A stretch of 64,000 nucleotides of DNA. Origin: Xanthobacter aminoxidans (lineage in GTDB: Bacteria > Pseudomonadota > Alphaproteobacteria > Rhizobiales > Xanthobacteraceae). The stretch is taken from assembly GCF_023571765.1 (NCBI RefSeq), contig NZ_JAMJXC010000008.1:178178-242177 (forward strand), read 5' to 3'. A model generated the notes under the pieces. That model ran no database searches. It was not told where the DNA came from and saw only the letters and a list, made by a program, of their open reading frames with translations. Positions 35,473 through 44,182 of this stretch are shown piece by piece; within the stretch, counting starts at the first letter, position 1, and every line of letters begins with the position of its first letter. Position numbers and translations under genes: made by a program.

Positions 35473-36708
35473 TCAGTGTGAGGGATCGGCCCGGCGGCTG
35501 CGGGCCGCGAGCAGCTGGAGGCCGACGGCGAAGGCGGCGAACGCCGTCCCCAGCACCGTGACGAGGAACCAGCCGCCGGCCCCCCAGGCGAGCGTCGCCG
35601 TGGCCGAGCCGATGGAGCCGCCGAGGAACATGGCGCTCATGAGCACCGTGTTGATCCGCGCCCGCGCCTCCGGCCGCAGGGCAAAGACGATGTGCTGGTT
35701 GGAGACGAGGGCACTCTGCATGCCGAAATCCAGCAGCATCACGCCGACGATCAGCCCGACAAGCGATCCCCACGCGCCGAACACGACCCATGCAGCGAGC
35801 GTGACGATGGAGCCCACCATCACCGCCAGCCTCGGGCCGCGCTTGTCCGCGAACCGGCCGGCCAGCGGCGCGGCAAGGATGCCGACGGCGCCCACCAGGC
35901 CGAACAATCCCGCCACCTCGGCGCCGAGGCCGAAGCGCGGCTCGGCGAGCCGGAAGGCGAGGATGGTCCAGAACACGGTGAAGGCCGCAAACAGCGCTGC
36001 CTGCGTGATCGCCGCGAGCCGCAGCGCGGGAAAATCCAGCCACTGCTGCCACACGGAATGGAGCAGCCGGTGATAGCTCAGACGCGAGTCCGGCTTGCTG
36101 CTGGTCAGCGTCACCGCCATCAGCACCGCGCCGCCCAGCGCCATGGGCGCCGCGAGCCACAGCATCTCGCGCCAGCCGCCGTGCGAGGCGACGAAGCCGG
36201 CAACGGTGCGACTGAGGAGGATGCCCGTCAGCAGCCCGGCCATCACCGTGCCCACCGTCGCGCCCCGTTTCTCGGGCGCCGCGAAATGGGCGGCGAGGGG
36301 CACGATCTGCTGGGCGACTGTGGAGGCGAGCCCCACCGCCAGCGAGGCCGCCACGAGCAGCAGCGCCGTGGGCGCCACGGCGGCCAGCACCAGCGCCGCC
36401 GCCAGCAGCACGAACTGCACGACGATCAGGCGCCGGCGTTCCACCAGGTCGCCGAGCGGGACGAGCAGCACGAGGCCGATGGCGTAGCCGAGCTGGGTGG
36501 CGGTGGGAATGGCCCCCGTGAGCGCGCCCGGCAGATCCTGCTCGATCAGCGCCAGCATGGGCTGGTTGTAATAGATGTTCGCCACCGCGAGGCCGGCCGC
36601 GGTGGCCATGGCGAGCGTGGCGCCGAACCCCAGCGTGCCGGGCTCGGGCGTGGCGCCGGCGAGCGCGGGCGCGCCGGGACGCAGGGTTGAAGTCTGCTTG
36701 AAGATCAT
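35473..36708 (-). CDS. MFS transporter (drug/metabolite exporter type)
   Basis: The protein has 411 residues from the ATG at 36708, behind GGAGG. Twelve membrane helices are visible. Motifs are [17 protein letters not shown] in the first helix region, typical of one MFS efflux subgroup, the loop 2-3 motif [15 protein letters not shown] and [13 protein letters not shown] in the second half. These proteins use the proton gradient to expel drugs or metabolites. The next upstream genes encode a DsbA-like protein and a peroxiredoxin on the same strand, and the gap to them is 30 bases, so the three form a probable operon. Substrate not deducible. Confidence 0.9.
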   Translation of the reverse strand: MIFKQTSTLRPGAPALAGATPEPGTLGFGATLAMATAAGLAVANIYYNQPMLALIEQDLPGALTGAIPTATQLGYAIGLVLLVPLGDLVERRRLIVVQFVLLAAALVLAAVAPTALLLVAASLAVGLASTVAQQIVPLAAHFAAPEKRGATVGTVMAGLLTGILLSRTVAGFVASHGGWREMLWLAAPMALGGAVLMAVTLTSSKPDSRLSYHRLLHSVWQQWLDFPALRLAAITQAALFAAFTVFWTILAFRLAEPRFGLGAEVAGLFGLVGAVGILAAPLAGRFADKRGPRLAVMVGSIVTLAAWVVFGAWGSLVGLIVGVMLLDFGMQSALVSNQHIVFALRPEARARINTVLMSAMFLGGSIGSATATLAWGAGGWFLVTVLGTAFAAFAVGLQLLAARSRRADPSH

Positions 36709-36738
36709 GGTTGCCTCCTCAGGCGGGTGCATCCGGGC

Positions 36739-37284
36739 TCAGGCCGGGACGTCGATCTCTGCGGTGGCGGCAGCGCGATCGAGCACCTCGATCAGGCTCT
36801 GCCTGTCCCTCGGCCCGTCGTAGCGGACACCGTTGATGAAGAGGCACGGCGTGCCGTTCACGCCAGCGCGCGCGCCGCCGACGAAGTCCTGCTGGATGAT
36901 GGCGTCGTACCGACCCTGGAAGGCCGCCTGCAGCACGCGGCGCTCGATGCCGAGCTGCGCGGCATAGGACGTGAGGCTCGCCACATCGAGCGCGTCCTGG
37001 TGCTCGTAGAGCATGTCATGGGCGGCCCAGAACACCCCGGATGCGGCGGCCGCCTCGGTGAACTGCGCGGCGCGCAGCGCATGGGCGTGCATCTCCGTCA
37101 GCGGGAAATTGCGGAACACGAAGCGCAGCCGGGCGCCCATCGCCTCCTGCACGGCCTTGAGCACCGGATAGGCCTCGCCGCAATAGGGGCATTCGTAATC
37201 GCCGTACTCGATGAGGGTCACCGGTGCATCGGCCGGCCCGGCCACCTTGTCGGTGGCACTCACGGGAGGAAGACGCCGCGTCAT
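36739..37284 (-). CDS. DsbA-family thioredoxin-like oxidoreductase
   Basis: The protein has 181 residues. The redox motif CPYC (Cys32-Cys35) in IEYGDYECPYCGEAYP and the cis-proline loop NGTPCLFINGVRYDG identify a DsbA/FrnE-type thiol oxidoreductase. No signal peptide is present, so it works in the cytoplasm, unlike periplasmic DsbA. The start ATG overlaps the stop of the upstream peroxiredoxin gene by four bases, so the two are co-translated. It may recycle the peroxiredoxin or protect thiols during oxidant export by the following MFS gene; this is inference. Confidence 0.9.
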   Translation of the reverse strand: MTRRLPPVSATDKVAGPADAPVTLIEYGDYECPYCGEAYPVLKAVQEAMGARLRFVFRNFPLTEMHAHALRAAQFTEAAAASGVFWAAHDMLYEHQDALDVASLTSYAAQLGIERRVLQAAFQGRYDAIIQQDFVGGARAGVNGTPCLFINGVRYDGPRDRQSLIEVLDRAAATAEIDVPA

Positions 37285-37844
37285 GCCTGCGCTCCATGGA
37301 TGTTCGAGGCGAGGGTGTCCGAGGCCGGGGCGTTCGAGACGGGGGGCTTGGGGGTGGGAACGAGCGCGTCGAGCGCATCGAGAATGCCGTCCGCGCCGGG
37401 GTTCAGGCCGAGCGGCGAGAGATAGCTCCAGCGGATGACGCCCTCGGCATCGATCACGAACAGCGCCCGCTCGGCGACGCCATCCTGCGCGCGGTAGGCG
37501 CCGTAGCGCCGGGCGACCTCGCCCTTGGGCTCGAAATCCGCGAGCAGCGGGAAATGCAGCTTGCGCGCCTCAGCGAAGGCCGCGTGGCACCACACGCCGT
37601 CCGTGGAGATTCCCACGAGCTGGGCGCCGGAGCGGTGAAACTCCGGCAGCATCTCGTTGTAGAGGCCCATCTGGTCGCCGCACACCGGGCTCCAGTCGGC
37701 CGGATAGAAGGCGAGAATGACGGGAGCGCCCCTCAGGTCGGAGAGGGACAGCCTCTGGTCGGGCGTGGCCGGCAGGGTGAAGTCAGGCGCGGCCTGGCCC
37801 GGCTGCAGCAAGGCATGTGTGGAAGCGTCGTGCGGATCAGTCAT
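37281..37844 (-). CDS. Peroxiredoxin (AhpC/TSA family)
   Basis: The protein has 187 residues. The thioredoxin-fold peroxiredoxin core is PDFTLPATPDQRLSLSDLRGAPVILAFYPADWSPVC, with the peroxidatic cysteine at residue 55 and a serine in place of the usual threonine two residues before it. A second cysteine occurs in STDGVWCHAAF. The C-terminal 30 residues are a proline- and serine-rich tail. The enzyme should reduce hydrogen peroxide or organic hydroperoxides using a thiol partner. The DsbA-like protein encoded in overlap directly after it is the probable partner. It is divergent from the cytochrome c gene at 38036. Confidence 0.92.
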   Translation of the reverse strand: MTDPHDASTHALLQPGQAAPDFTLPATPDQRLSLSDLRGAPVILAFYPADWSPVCGDQMGLYNEMLPEFHRSGAQLVGISTDGVWCHAAFAEARKLHFPLLADFEPKGEVARRYGAYRAQDGVAERALFVIDAEGVIRWSYLSPLGLNPGADGILDALDALVPTPKPPVSNAPASDTLASNIHGAQA

Positions 37845-38035
37845 GTGCGTGCCTCGTCCCTTTCTGCGTCGCAGGTGTCCAATGTCGACTGCGAGAGTGT
37901 CGGGAGGACGGGCCGGGGGAAATCGGCCATAGGCGTGGCCCGCTCATACTTGGGTTTGGCGGGTGCCCCTTTAGTGCGTTTCGGAAAGATGAGGGCGCCG
38001 GGCAGCCGCATGGTGCACCCCCAGAAAGGGTGCGG

Positions 38036-39385
38036 ATGATGATGAAGCGCGTACTGCTCCTGTCCCTCGTTGCCGCCGGCTGCGGCGCGCTCGCCGCGCT
38101 GGCCTACGCCTGGCATGGCGAGATGGCCCCGGTTTCGCCCCCGCCTGCCGCCGCGTTCGAGCGTGCGCAGATCGAGCGGGGCGCGTCGCTCGCCCTCATC
38201 GGGGATTGCCGCACCTGCCACACCGCGCCGGGCGGACCGACCTTCGCCGGCGGCCTCGCCATGCCGACGCCGTTCGGCACGATCTATTCCACCAACATCA
38301 CCCCCGATCCCGAAACCGGCATCGGGCGCTGGCCGCTCGCGGCCTTCGTGCGGGCCATGCGCGAGGGCGTGGACCGCGAAGGCCGGCACCTCTATCCGGC
38401 CTTTCCCTACGACCATTTCAGCCTGACCACAGACGCAGACCTCGCGGCGCTCTACGCCTTCCTGATGACCCGCGCGCCGGTGGTTGCCACGGCACCGGCG
38501 AACCAGCTGCCCTTCCCCATCAACATCCGCCTCGTGCTCGCCGGCTGGAAGCTCCTGTTCTTCCATCCCGAGCCCTTCGCGAACAATCCCGCGCGCGATG
38601 CCGCATGGAACCGGGGCCGCTATCTGGTGGAGGGCCTCGCCCATTGCGGCGCGTGCCACACGCCGCGCAACCTGATGGGTGCTGAAATCCGCTCCCGCGC
38701 CTTTGCCGGTGGCGAGGCCGAGGGCTGGACCGCTTACCCCCTGGGCGCGCAGTCGCCCGTCCGCGTGCCGTGGACGAAGGCGGCCCTCGCCCAGTATCTG
38801 CGCGAGGGCTGGCAGGCGGATCACGGCGTCGCGCTCGGCCCCATGGGGCCGGTGACGGAGAACCTCGCCGAGGCCCCCGCGCAGGACATCGAGGCGATGG
38901 CGGACTATCTCGCTTCGCTCGGCACGCCCGCCAGCAAGACTGCGATGCCGAAGGCGCCAGCGCCCGATGCCTCCGGCCAGCGGCCGCAATCGACGGGCTG
39001 GCAGGCGGCCGCCATAGCCCTTCCCGCGGATACCGGCGCGGGCCGTCGCGTCTTCGCCGCCGCCTGTGCTGTCTGCCACCAGGCCGGCCGGCCGCTGCCG
39101 CTCGGCGGCGTGGACCTCGCCCTCTCCACGGCGCTTGCTGCCGAGACGCCCCAGAACCTGCTCAACCTCATCCTGCGCGGGGTTCCGGCCGCGGATGGCC
39201 TGGCGGCGCCCGTCATGCCGCCCTTCGCCGCCATGGACGACACCGCGCTGACGGCTCTTCTCGACTACCTGCGCCGCGACATCGCCGCGCGGCCCGCCTG
39301 GCCGGATCTCGCCCCAGCCATCACCGCGGCCCGCCGCGCGGCCTCTCCCCAGACCAACGTGAACCCCGCGAAAGGCGCCCCATGA
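38036..39385 (+). CDS. Tri-heme c-type cytochrome (electron acceptor of dehydrogenase)
   Basis: The protein has 449 residues from one of three successive ATGs (38036, 38039, 38042). After a signal/anchor helix (VLLLSLVAAGCGALAALAYAW), three heme-binding sites are present: CRTCH (58-62), CGACH (204-208) and CAVCH (344-348), in three similar cytochrome c domains. The layout matches cytochrome subunits of membrane dehydrogenases such as alcohol or gluconate dehydrogenase and the C-terminal cytochrome region of nicotinate dehydrogenase NicB. The stop overlaps the start of the iron-sulfur subunit gene. It probably takes electrons from the molybdenum hydroxylase to the respiratory chain in the periplasm. 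Confidence 0.92.
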   Translation: MMMKRVLLLSLVAAGCGALAALAYAWHGEMAPVSPPPAAAFERAQIERGASLALIGDCRTCHTAPGGPTFAGGLAMPTPFGTIYSTNITPDPETGIGRWPLAAFVRAMREGVDREGRHLYPAFPYDHFSLTTDADLAALYAFLMTRAPVVATAPANQLPFPINIRLVLAGWKLLFFHPEPFANNPARDAAWNRGRYLVEGLAHCGACHTPRNLMGAEIRSRAFAGGEAEGWTAYPLGAQSPVRVPWTKAALAQYLREGWQADHGVALGPMGPVTENLAEAPAQDIEAMADYLASLGTPASKTAMPKAPAPDASGQRPQSTGWQAAAIALPADTGAGRRVFAAACAVCHQAGRPLPLGGVDLALSTALAAETPQNLLNLILRGVPAADGLAAPVMPPFAAMDDTALTALLDYLRRDIAARPAWPDLAPAITAARRAASPQTNVNPAKGAP

Positions 39386-39861
39386 CCACGTTCACCGTCA
39401 ACGGCACGCGCCGTACCATCGCCGCGGCGCCGGACACGCCCCTGCTCTACGTGCTGCGCGGCGAACTCGAACTGAACGGCGCGAAATTCGGCTGCGGCCT
39501 CGGCCAGTGTGGCGCCTGCACGGTGCTGGTGGACGGGGAGCCCGTCTTCTCCTGCGTCACGCCGGTGATGCTGCTGGAGGGGCGCGCGGTGCGCACGCTC
39601 GAGGGGCTCGGCAGCGCCGAGGCGCCGGGGCCGGTGCAGGCCGCCTTCATCGCCGAGCAGGCGGCCCAGTGCGGCTATTGCATCGCCGGCATGATCATGC
39701 GCGCGCAGGCCCTGCTGGAGCGCGATGGCGACCCGGACGACGCCGCCATCCTCGCCGCCCTCGAACCCAGCCTGTGCCGATGCGGAACCCATGTGCGCAT
39801 CGTCCGCGCCGTGAAGCGCGCCGCCCGCGCGATGGCTGGCAAAATGGAGGCCGTGCGATGA
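39382..39861 (+). CDS. Molybdenum hydroxylase [2Fe-2S] small subunit (IorA/NicA-like)
   Basis: The protein has 159 residues from the ATG at 39382, overlapping the cytochrome stop. Both clusters of the xanthine oxidase small subunit are complete. The plant-ferredoxin cluster uses Cys38, Cys43, Cys46 and Cys58 (GCGLGQCGACTVLV), and the second uses Cys97, Cys100, Cys132 and Cys134 (CGYCIAGM and LCRCGTH). It passes electrons from the molybdenum site of the next-encoded subunit to an acceptor. The gene order here, cytochrome c then 2Fe-2S then Mo subunit, and the absence of an FAD subunit, point to the isoquinoline/nicotinate dehydrogenase type. Confidence 0.95.
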   Translation: MTTFTVNGTRRTIAAAPDTPLLYVLRGELELNGAKFGCGLGQCGACTVLVDGEPVFSCVTPVMLLEGRAVRTLEGLGSAEAPGPVQAAFIAEQAAQCGYCIAGMIMRAQALLERDGDPDDAAILAALEPSLCRCGTHVRIVRAVKRAARAMAGKMEAVR

Positions 39862-42101
39862 CACAGGCCCTCTCCCGACGCGCCGTGCTGCGGGGCACCG
39901 GCGCCCTCATTCTCGCCTTCAGCTTGTCCGGCCGGGCTTTCGCCCAGACCGAGACCGGCGCCAGCGCGACACCCCTGCGAGGCCTGCCCGGTAGCCTCGA
40001 CGCCACGCCCCGGCTGGACGCCTGGATCCGCATCGCGCCGGACGGCACCGCCACCATCTTCACCGGCAAGGCGGAGCTGGGACAGGGCATCCGCACCGCT
40101 CTGCTGCAGGTGGCGGCGGAAGAGCTGAAGCTGCCCCTCTCGCGGCTCGACCTCATCACCGCCGACACCGGCCGCACACCCAACGAGGGCTATACGGCCG
40201 CCAGCCACTCGGTGCAGGATTCCGGCACCGCCATCCGCAATGCGGCGGCGCAGGTGCGCGAGATCCTCATCGGCGAGGCCGCGCGCCGGGCTGGCGTTGC
40301 CCGCGCGGATCTGATCGCCCGCGATGGCGTCATCGCGGGCCCCGCCGGCCTTCGGCTCTCTTATGGCGAGCTGGTCTCCGACACCTTGCTGCACGTGGAC
40401 GCCGCACCCACCTCGATCCTCACCGATCCGCGCGATTTCACGGTGATGGATCGCCCCGTGCCGCGCGTCGACATCCCGGCGAAAGTCACAGGCGGGGCGG
40501 CCTATGTGCAGGACATGCGCCTGCCCGGCATGGTCCACGGCCGCATCGTGCGCCCGCCGAGCTACGGCGCCCGGCTGGTCGCGCTCGACGCCGGGCCGGT
40601 GGAGGCCATGCCTGGCGTGCTCAAAGTGGTGCGCGACGGCGCCTTCCTGGGGGTGATCGCCGAGCAGGAATGGACGGCGATCCAGGCCATGCGCCGGCTC
40701 GCCACCCTCGCCCGCTGGGAAGAAACGGCGCAGCTTCCCGACGAGGCGCGCCTGCCCGAGGCGCTGATGGCCCTGCCCACGCGGGACACCACCATTCTCG
40801 ACGTGGGGCAGCCCGATGCGCCGTCCTTCACACTCGACACCCTGTTCACCCGCCCCTATCTCTCCCATGGCTCCATCGGCCCCTCCTGCGCCATCGCGCA
40901 TCTGGAGGGCGATGCCATGATGGTGTGGACCCACACCCAGGGCGTCTATCCGCTGCGCGATGCCCTCGCGGGCCTCCTCGCCATGCCCCCGGAGAAGGTG
41001 CGCTGCATCCATGCGGAGGGGGCCGGCTGCTATGGCCAGAACGGCGCGGATGATGCCGGCGCCGACGCAGCGATGCTTGCCCGCGCCCTCCCCGGCCGGC
41101 CGGTGCGCGTGCAGTGGATGCGCGAGCAGGAGCATGCCTGGGAGCCGTTCGGACCGGGCATGGTAGCCCGCGTGCGCGCGGCGCTGGGACCGGACGGCGC
41201 GATCACCGCATGGCAGCACGATGTGTGGAGCCAGTCGCACATGATGCGCCCCGGCCCGCCCGGGACCCTCCTCGCCGCCCGCGACAAGGCCGAGCCGTTC
41301 CCCCCGGCGCCGCCGGTGGACCTGCCCATGCCGGAAGGCGGAGGCGACCGAAACGCCGTGCCGCTCTACGTGCTGCCCAATGCGCGGGCGGTGAACCACT
41401 TCCTGCCGGAGATGCCGCTGCGCGGCTCCTCCATGCGCTCGCTGGGTGGCTACCTCAACGTCTTCGCCATCGAGAGCACCATGGACGAACTCGCCCGCCG
41501 GGCGGGGCAGGACCCGGTGGAATTCCGCATGCGCCATCTTCAGGACGAGCGGGCGAAGGCGGTCATCACCACCGCCGCCGAGCGCTTCGGCTGGAAGGAC
41601 CGGCCGAAGCCCCCCGCCGGAGGCGGCTACGGCTTCGCCTTCGCGCGCTACAAGAACCTCGAGGCCTATTGCGCCATCGCGCTGGAGGTCGCCATCGATG
41701 CGGACACCGGCCGCCTCATCGTCACGCGCGTGATGGCGGCGGTGGACACGGGGCAGGTGGTGAACCCGGACGGGGTGCGCAACCAGATCGAGGGCGGCAT
41801 CGTGCAGGCGACGAGCTGGACGCTGTTCGAGGGCGTGCGCTTCGATCGTCGGCGCATCACCTCGGTGGACTGGGCGGCCTATCCCATCCTGCGCTTCTCC
41901 CGCGTGCCCCGCGCCGTGGAGGTCCACATCGTGCCTCGGCCGGGACTGCCCTTCCTCGGCGCGGGGGAGGCGGCGCAGGGGCCCATGGGGGCGGCGCTGG
42001 GCAATGCCATCCGCGACGCCAGCGGCCAGCGCCTCGCCACCCTGCCCCTCGATGCAAGCCGCATCCGCCATGCCATGATGGATCCACCGCCGCTCCGCTG
42101 A
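39858..42101 (+). CDS. Molybdenum hydroxylase large subunit (IorB/NicB-like), Tat signal
   Basis: The protein has 747 residues. The N-terminus MTQALSRRAVLRGTGALIL is a twin-arginine signal with cleavage after AFA, so the enzyme is exported, consistent with the periplasmic cytochrome. The molybdopterin-cytosine-dinucleotide domains include FTGKAELGQGIRTALLQ, and a catalytic glutamate is expected at Glu704 in LGAGEAAQGP. It lacks the extra C-terminal cytochrome domains of Pseudomonas NicB, whose role is taken by the separate gene upstream. The reaction is hydroxylation of an N-heteroaromatic ring or an aldehyde using water. The ring cannot be named from sequence. Confidence 0.92.
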   Translation: MTQALSRRAVLRGTGALILAFSLSGRAFAQTETGASATPLRGLPGSLDATPRLDAWIRIAPDGTATIFTGKAELGQGIRTALLQVAAEELKLPLSRLDLITADTGRTPNEGYTAASHSVQDSGTAIRNAAAQVREILIGEAARRAGVARADLIARDGVIAGPAGLRLSYGELVSDTLLHVDAAPTSILTDPRDFTVMDRPVPRVDIPAKVTGGAAYVQDMRLPGMVHGRIVRPPSYGARLVALDAGPVEAMPGVLKVVRDGAFLGVIAEQEWTAIQAMRRLATLARWEETAQLPDEARLPEALMALPTRDTTILDVGQPDAPSFTLDTLFTRPYLSHGSIGPSCAIAHLEGDAMMVWTHTQGVYPLRDALAGLLAMPPEKVRCIHAEGAGCYGQNGADDAGADAAMLARALPGRPVRVQWMREQEHAWEPFGPGMVARVRAALGPDGAITAWQHDVWSQSHMMRPGPPGTLLAARDKAEPFPPAPPVDLPMPEGGGDRNAVPLYVLPNARAVNHFLPEMPLRGSSMRSLGGYLNVFAIESTMDELARRAGQDPVEFRMRHLQDERAKAVITTAAERFGWKDRPKPPAGGGYGFAFARYKNLEAYCAIALEVAIDADTGRLIVTRVMAAVDTGQVVNPDGVRNQIEGGIVQATSWTLFEGVRFDRRRITSVDWAAYPILRFSRVPRAVEVHIVPRPGLPFLGAGEAAQGPMGAALGNAIRDASGQRLATLPLDASRIRHAMMDPPPLR

Positions 42102-42155
42102 ACGGAGCCCGATCCCGCGCCGGGCGCGGCATCGCCACACCCACAGGAGACAGCC

Positions 42156-42932
42156 ATGAAGATCGATCTCTCGGGCAAGACCGCCCTCGTCACCGGGTCG
42201 AGCGAAGGCATCGGCTTCGCCATCGCCAAGGGGCTTTCGCAGGCCGGGGCAACGGTCGTCGTCAACGGGCGCGCGGAGGCGAAGGTGGCCGAGGCCGTCG
42301 TGCGCATCGGCGGCACGGCGCGTGGGCAGGCCATCGACCTCGGCACCGCGGAAGGCGCCGCCGCGCTGGTGGCGGCCGAGCCGGCGTTCGATATCGTCGT
42401 GAACAATCTCGGCATCTTCCAGCCGTCCGACTTCTTCGAAACCGACGACGCGGTGTGGGACCGGCATTGGGCGATCAACGTCATGTCGGGCGTGCGCCTC
42501 GCCCGCGCCTACCTGCCGGGCATGGCGGAGCGCGGCTGGGGGCGCATGCTGTTCCTCGGCTCGGAATCCGCCTTCAACATCCCGGCGGACATGATCCAAT
42601 ACGGCGTCAGCAAGACGGCTGACGTCTCCCTCGCCCGCGGCCTCGCCAAGCGCATGGCGGGCACGGGCGTGACCGTGAATTCCATCCTGCCCGGCCCCAC
42701 TCTGTCGGAGGGCGTCGCCGCCATGCTGAAGGACGCGGTGGCGGCGGGCAAGACGCTGGAGGAGGCCGGCGCCGACTTCGTGAAGGCCCACCGGCCAAGC
42801 TCCATCATCCAGCGGCCGGCGAGCGTTGAGGAGGTCGCCAACATGGCGGTCTACATCGCCTCGCCGCTCGCCTCCGCCACCACCGGCGCCGCCCTGCGGG
42901 TCGATGGCGGCGTCATCGATTTCATCGTCTAG
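42156..42932 (+). CDS. Short-chain dehydrogenase/reductase
   Basis: The protein has 258 residues behind a GGAGA site. It has the nucleotide-binding motif TGSSEGIGFAIA, the NNLGIF strand, and the catalytic serine in LGSESAFNI and Tyr/Lys in YGVSKTA. An unusual insertion lies near the C-terminus, KTLEEAGADFVKAHRPSSIIQRP, common to SDRs that act on larger substrates. It follows the molybdenum hydroxylase by 54 bases and precedes an FAD monooxygenase by 19, so it is part of the same operon. It should oxidise a hydroxyl or reduce a carbonyl of a pathway intermediate. Confidence 0.92.
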   Translation: MKIDLSGKTALVTGSSEGIGFAIAKGLSQAGATVVVNGRAEAKVAEAVVRIGGTARGQAIDLGTAEGAAALVAAEPAFDIVVNNLGIFQPSDFFETDDAVWDRHWAINVMSGVRLARAYLPGMAERGWGRMLFLGSESAFNIPADMIQYGVSKTADVSLARGLAKRMAGTGVTVNSILPGPTLSEGVAAMLKDAVAAGKTLEEAGADFVKAHRPSSIIQRPASVEEVANMAVYIASPLASATTGAALRVDGGVIDFIV

Positions 42933-42951
42933 CGTTCAGGAGAGACAGGCC

Positions 42952-44067
42952 ATGCCCCCTCGCATTCTCATCGTCGGCGGCTCCATCGGCGGCCTGTTCG
43001 CCGCCGTGCTGCTGCACCGCGCCGGCTTCGACGTGCGCGTGACGGAACGATCGGTGCATGGGCTGGAGGGGCGGGGCGCCGGCCTCGTCGCCCAGCGCGA
43101 GGTGTTCGACATCCTGAGGGAAGTCGGCGTGGAGCACCTCGCCCACGTGGGAGTGACGGCCCACGAGCGCATCTATCTCGACCGGGCCGGGGCCATCATC
43201 CATCGCCAGCGCACGCCCCAGACCCAGCTCTCCTGGGACGTGCTGTTCCGCACCTTCCGCCACCTTCTGCCGGATGATCGCTACCACATCGACCGGCAGG
43301 CGGTTTCCGTGACGCAGGCGCCCGGCAGCGCCCGCGTGACCTATTCCGATGGCACCGAGGAGCGGGCGGATCTCGTCATCGGCGCCGACGGCGTCGGCTC
43401 GACGCTGCGCAGCGCGGTTGCGGGCCCGGAGTCCCGGCCCACATATGTGGGCTACGCCACCTGGCGCGGCCTCCTCCCCGAGGCGGAGGTGCCGGCGGTG
43501 GCCGCCCGGCAGCTCTTCGACCGCTTCGCCTTCTACGAGATGCCGGGCTCGCACATCCTGGGCTATCTCGTGCCCGGCCCGGACGGCTCCACCGTCACCG
43601 GCCACCGCCGCTACAATTGGGTCTGGTACCGGCGCTATACGCCGGACGAACTCGACAGCGTTCTCACCGACATCGACGGCGTGCGCCGCCCCTTCTCCCT
43701 CGCGTCAGGTCGGGTTCGGCCGGACATCGCAGCCGCGATGAAATCCGATGCCGCGCGCCTGCTGCCCCCGGCCTTCGCCGCCGTGGTGGAGGCCGAGCCG
43801 CGCCCCTTTCTCCATGCCATCTTCGACTACGCGCCGCCGCAGATGGTTTCCGGCCGCGTCGCGCTCATGGGCGATGCGGCCTTCGTCGCCCGCCCCCACA
43901 CCGCGATGGGCGTGGCGAAGGCGGCGGGCGATGCCTTCGCGCTCCGCGATGCGCTCAGCCACACCCCGGATATTGACACCGCCCTCGCCGCCTATGCCGC
44001 CGAGCGCGCGCCGGTGGGGGCGGCGATCGTCGCCTACGGTCAGCGCCTCGGCGGTTCGCTCGGCTAA
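42952..44067 (+). CDS. FAD-dependent aromatic monooxygenase (2,6-dihydroxypyridine hydroxylase-like)
   Basis: The protein has 371 residues from the ATG at 42952. It has an N-terminal FAD fold (ILIVGGSIGGLFAAVLLHRAG), GADGVGSTLR and the second flavin motif [24 protein letters not shown]. The segments TYVGYATWRG and HRRYNWVWYRR match the 2,6-dihydroxypyridine 3-hydroxylase group and are shared with the protein at 22442. With the molybdenum hydroxylase just upstream, a plausible sequence is ring hydroxylation by the Mo enzyme followed by monooxygenation here, as in nicotine and nicotinate breakdown. It is the last gene of its operon, and the efflux genes that follow have their own promoter region. 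Confidence 0.88.
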   Translation: MPPRILIVGGSIGGLFAAVLLHRAGFDVRVTERSVHGLEGRGAGLVAQREVFDILREVGVEHLAHVGVTAHERIYLDRAGAIIHRQRTPQTQLSWDVLFRTFRHLLPDDRYHIDRQAVSVTQAPGSARVTYSDGTEERADLVIGADGVGSTLRSAVAGPESRPTYVGYATWRGLLPEAEVPAVAARQLFDRFAFYEMPGSHILGYLVPGPDGSTVTGHRRYNWVWYRRYTPDELDSVLTDIDGVRRPFSLASGRVRPDIAAAMKSDAARLLPPAFAAVVEAEPRPFLHAIFDYAPPQMVSGRVALMGDAAFVARPHTAMGVAKAAGDAFALRDALSHTPDIDTALAAYAAERAPVGAAIVAYGQRLGGSLG

Positions 44068-44086
44068 CCCGATAGTGTAATCAAAC

Positions 44087-44117
44087 CAAGGTAGGCCCCC
44101 CCTACCTTGCGTATAAT
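44087..44117 (+). promoter_or_regulatory. Perfect palindrome next to a -10-like box
   Basis: CAAGGTAGG at 44087-44095 and CCTACCTTG at 44101-44109 form a perfect 9-base inverted repeat around CCCCC. A TATAAT sequence follows at 44112-44117. The efflux operon starts at 44183. The repeat overlaps the place expected for a -35 region, so it reads best as an operator for a repressor of the efflux genes. It could also be the terminator of the upstream operon. Confidence 0.5.
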
Positions 44118-44182
44118 TGGCCGTTGCCCGGCAAGACCTATGCTCAACAGAGCCTCGATGGGTTCAGCAAGGCACGGCATCA

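Noticed and set aside
39675..42791. A very long minus-strand reading frame (over 1000 codons) opposite the molybdenum hydroxylase
   Set aside because: It is rich in His, Arg, Gly and Ala as expected for the antisense of high-GC coding DNA, and it lies opposite genes with clear catalytic motifs. Other long antisense frames, such as 3829-5493, were dropped for the same reason.
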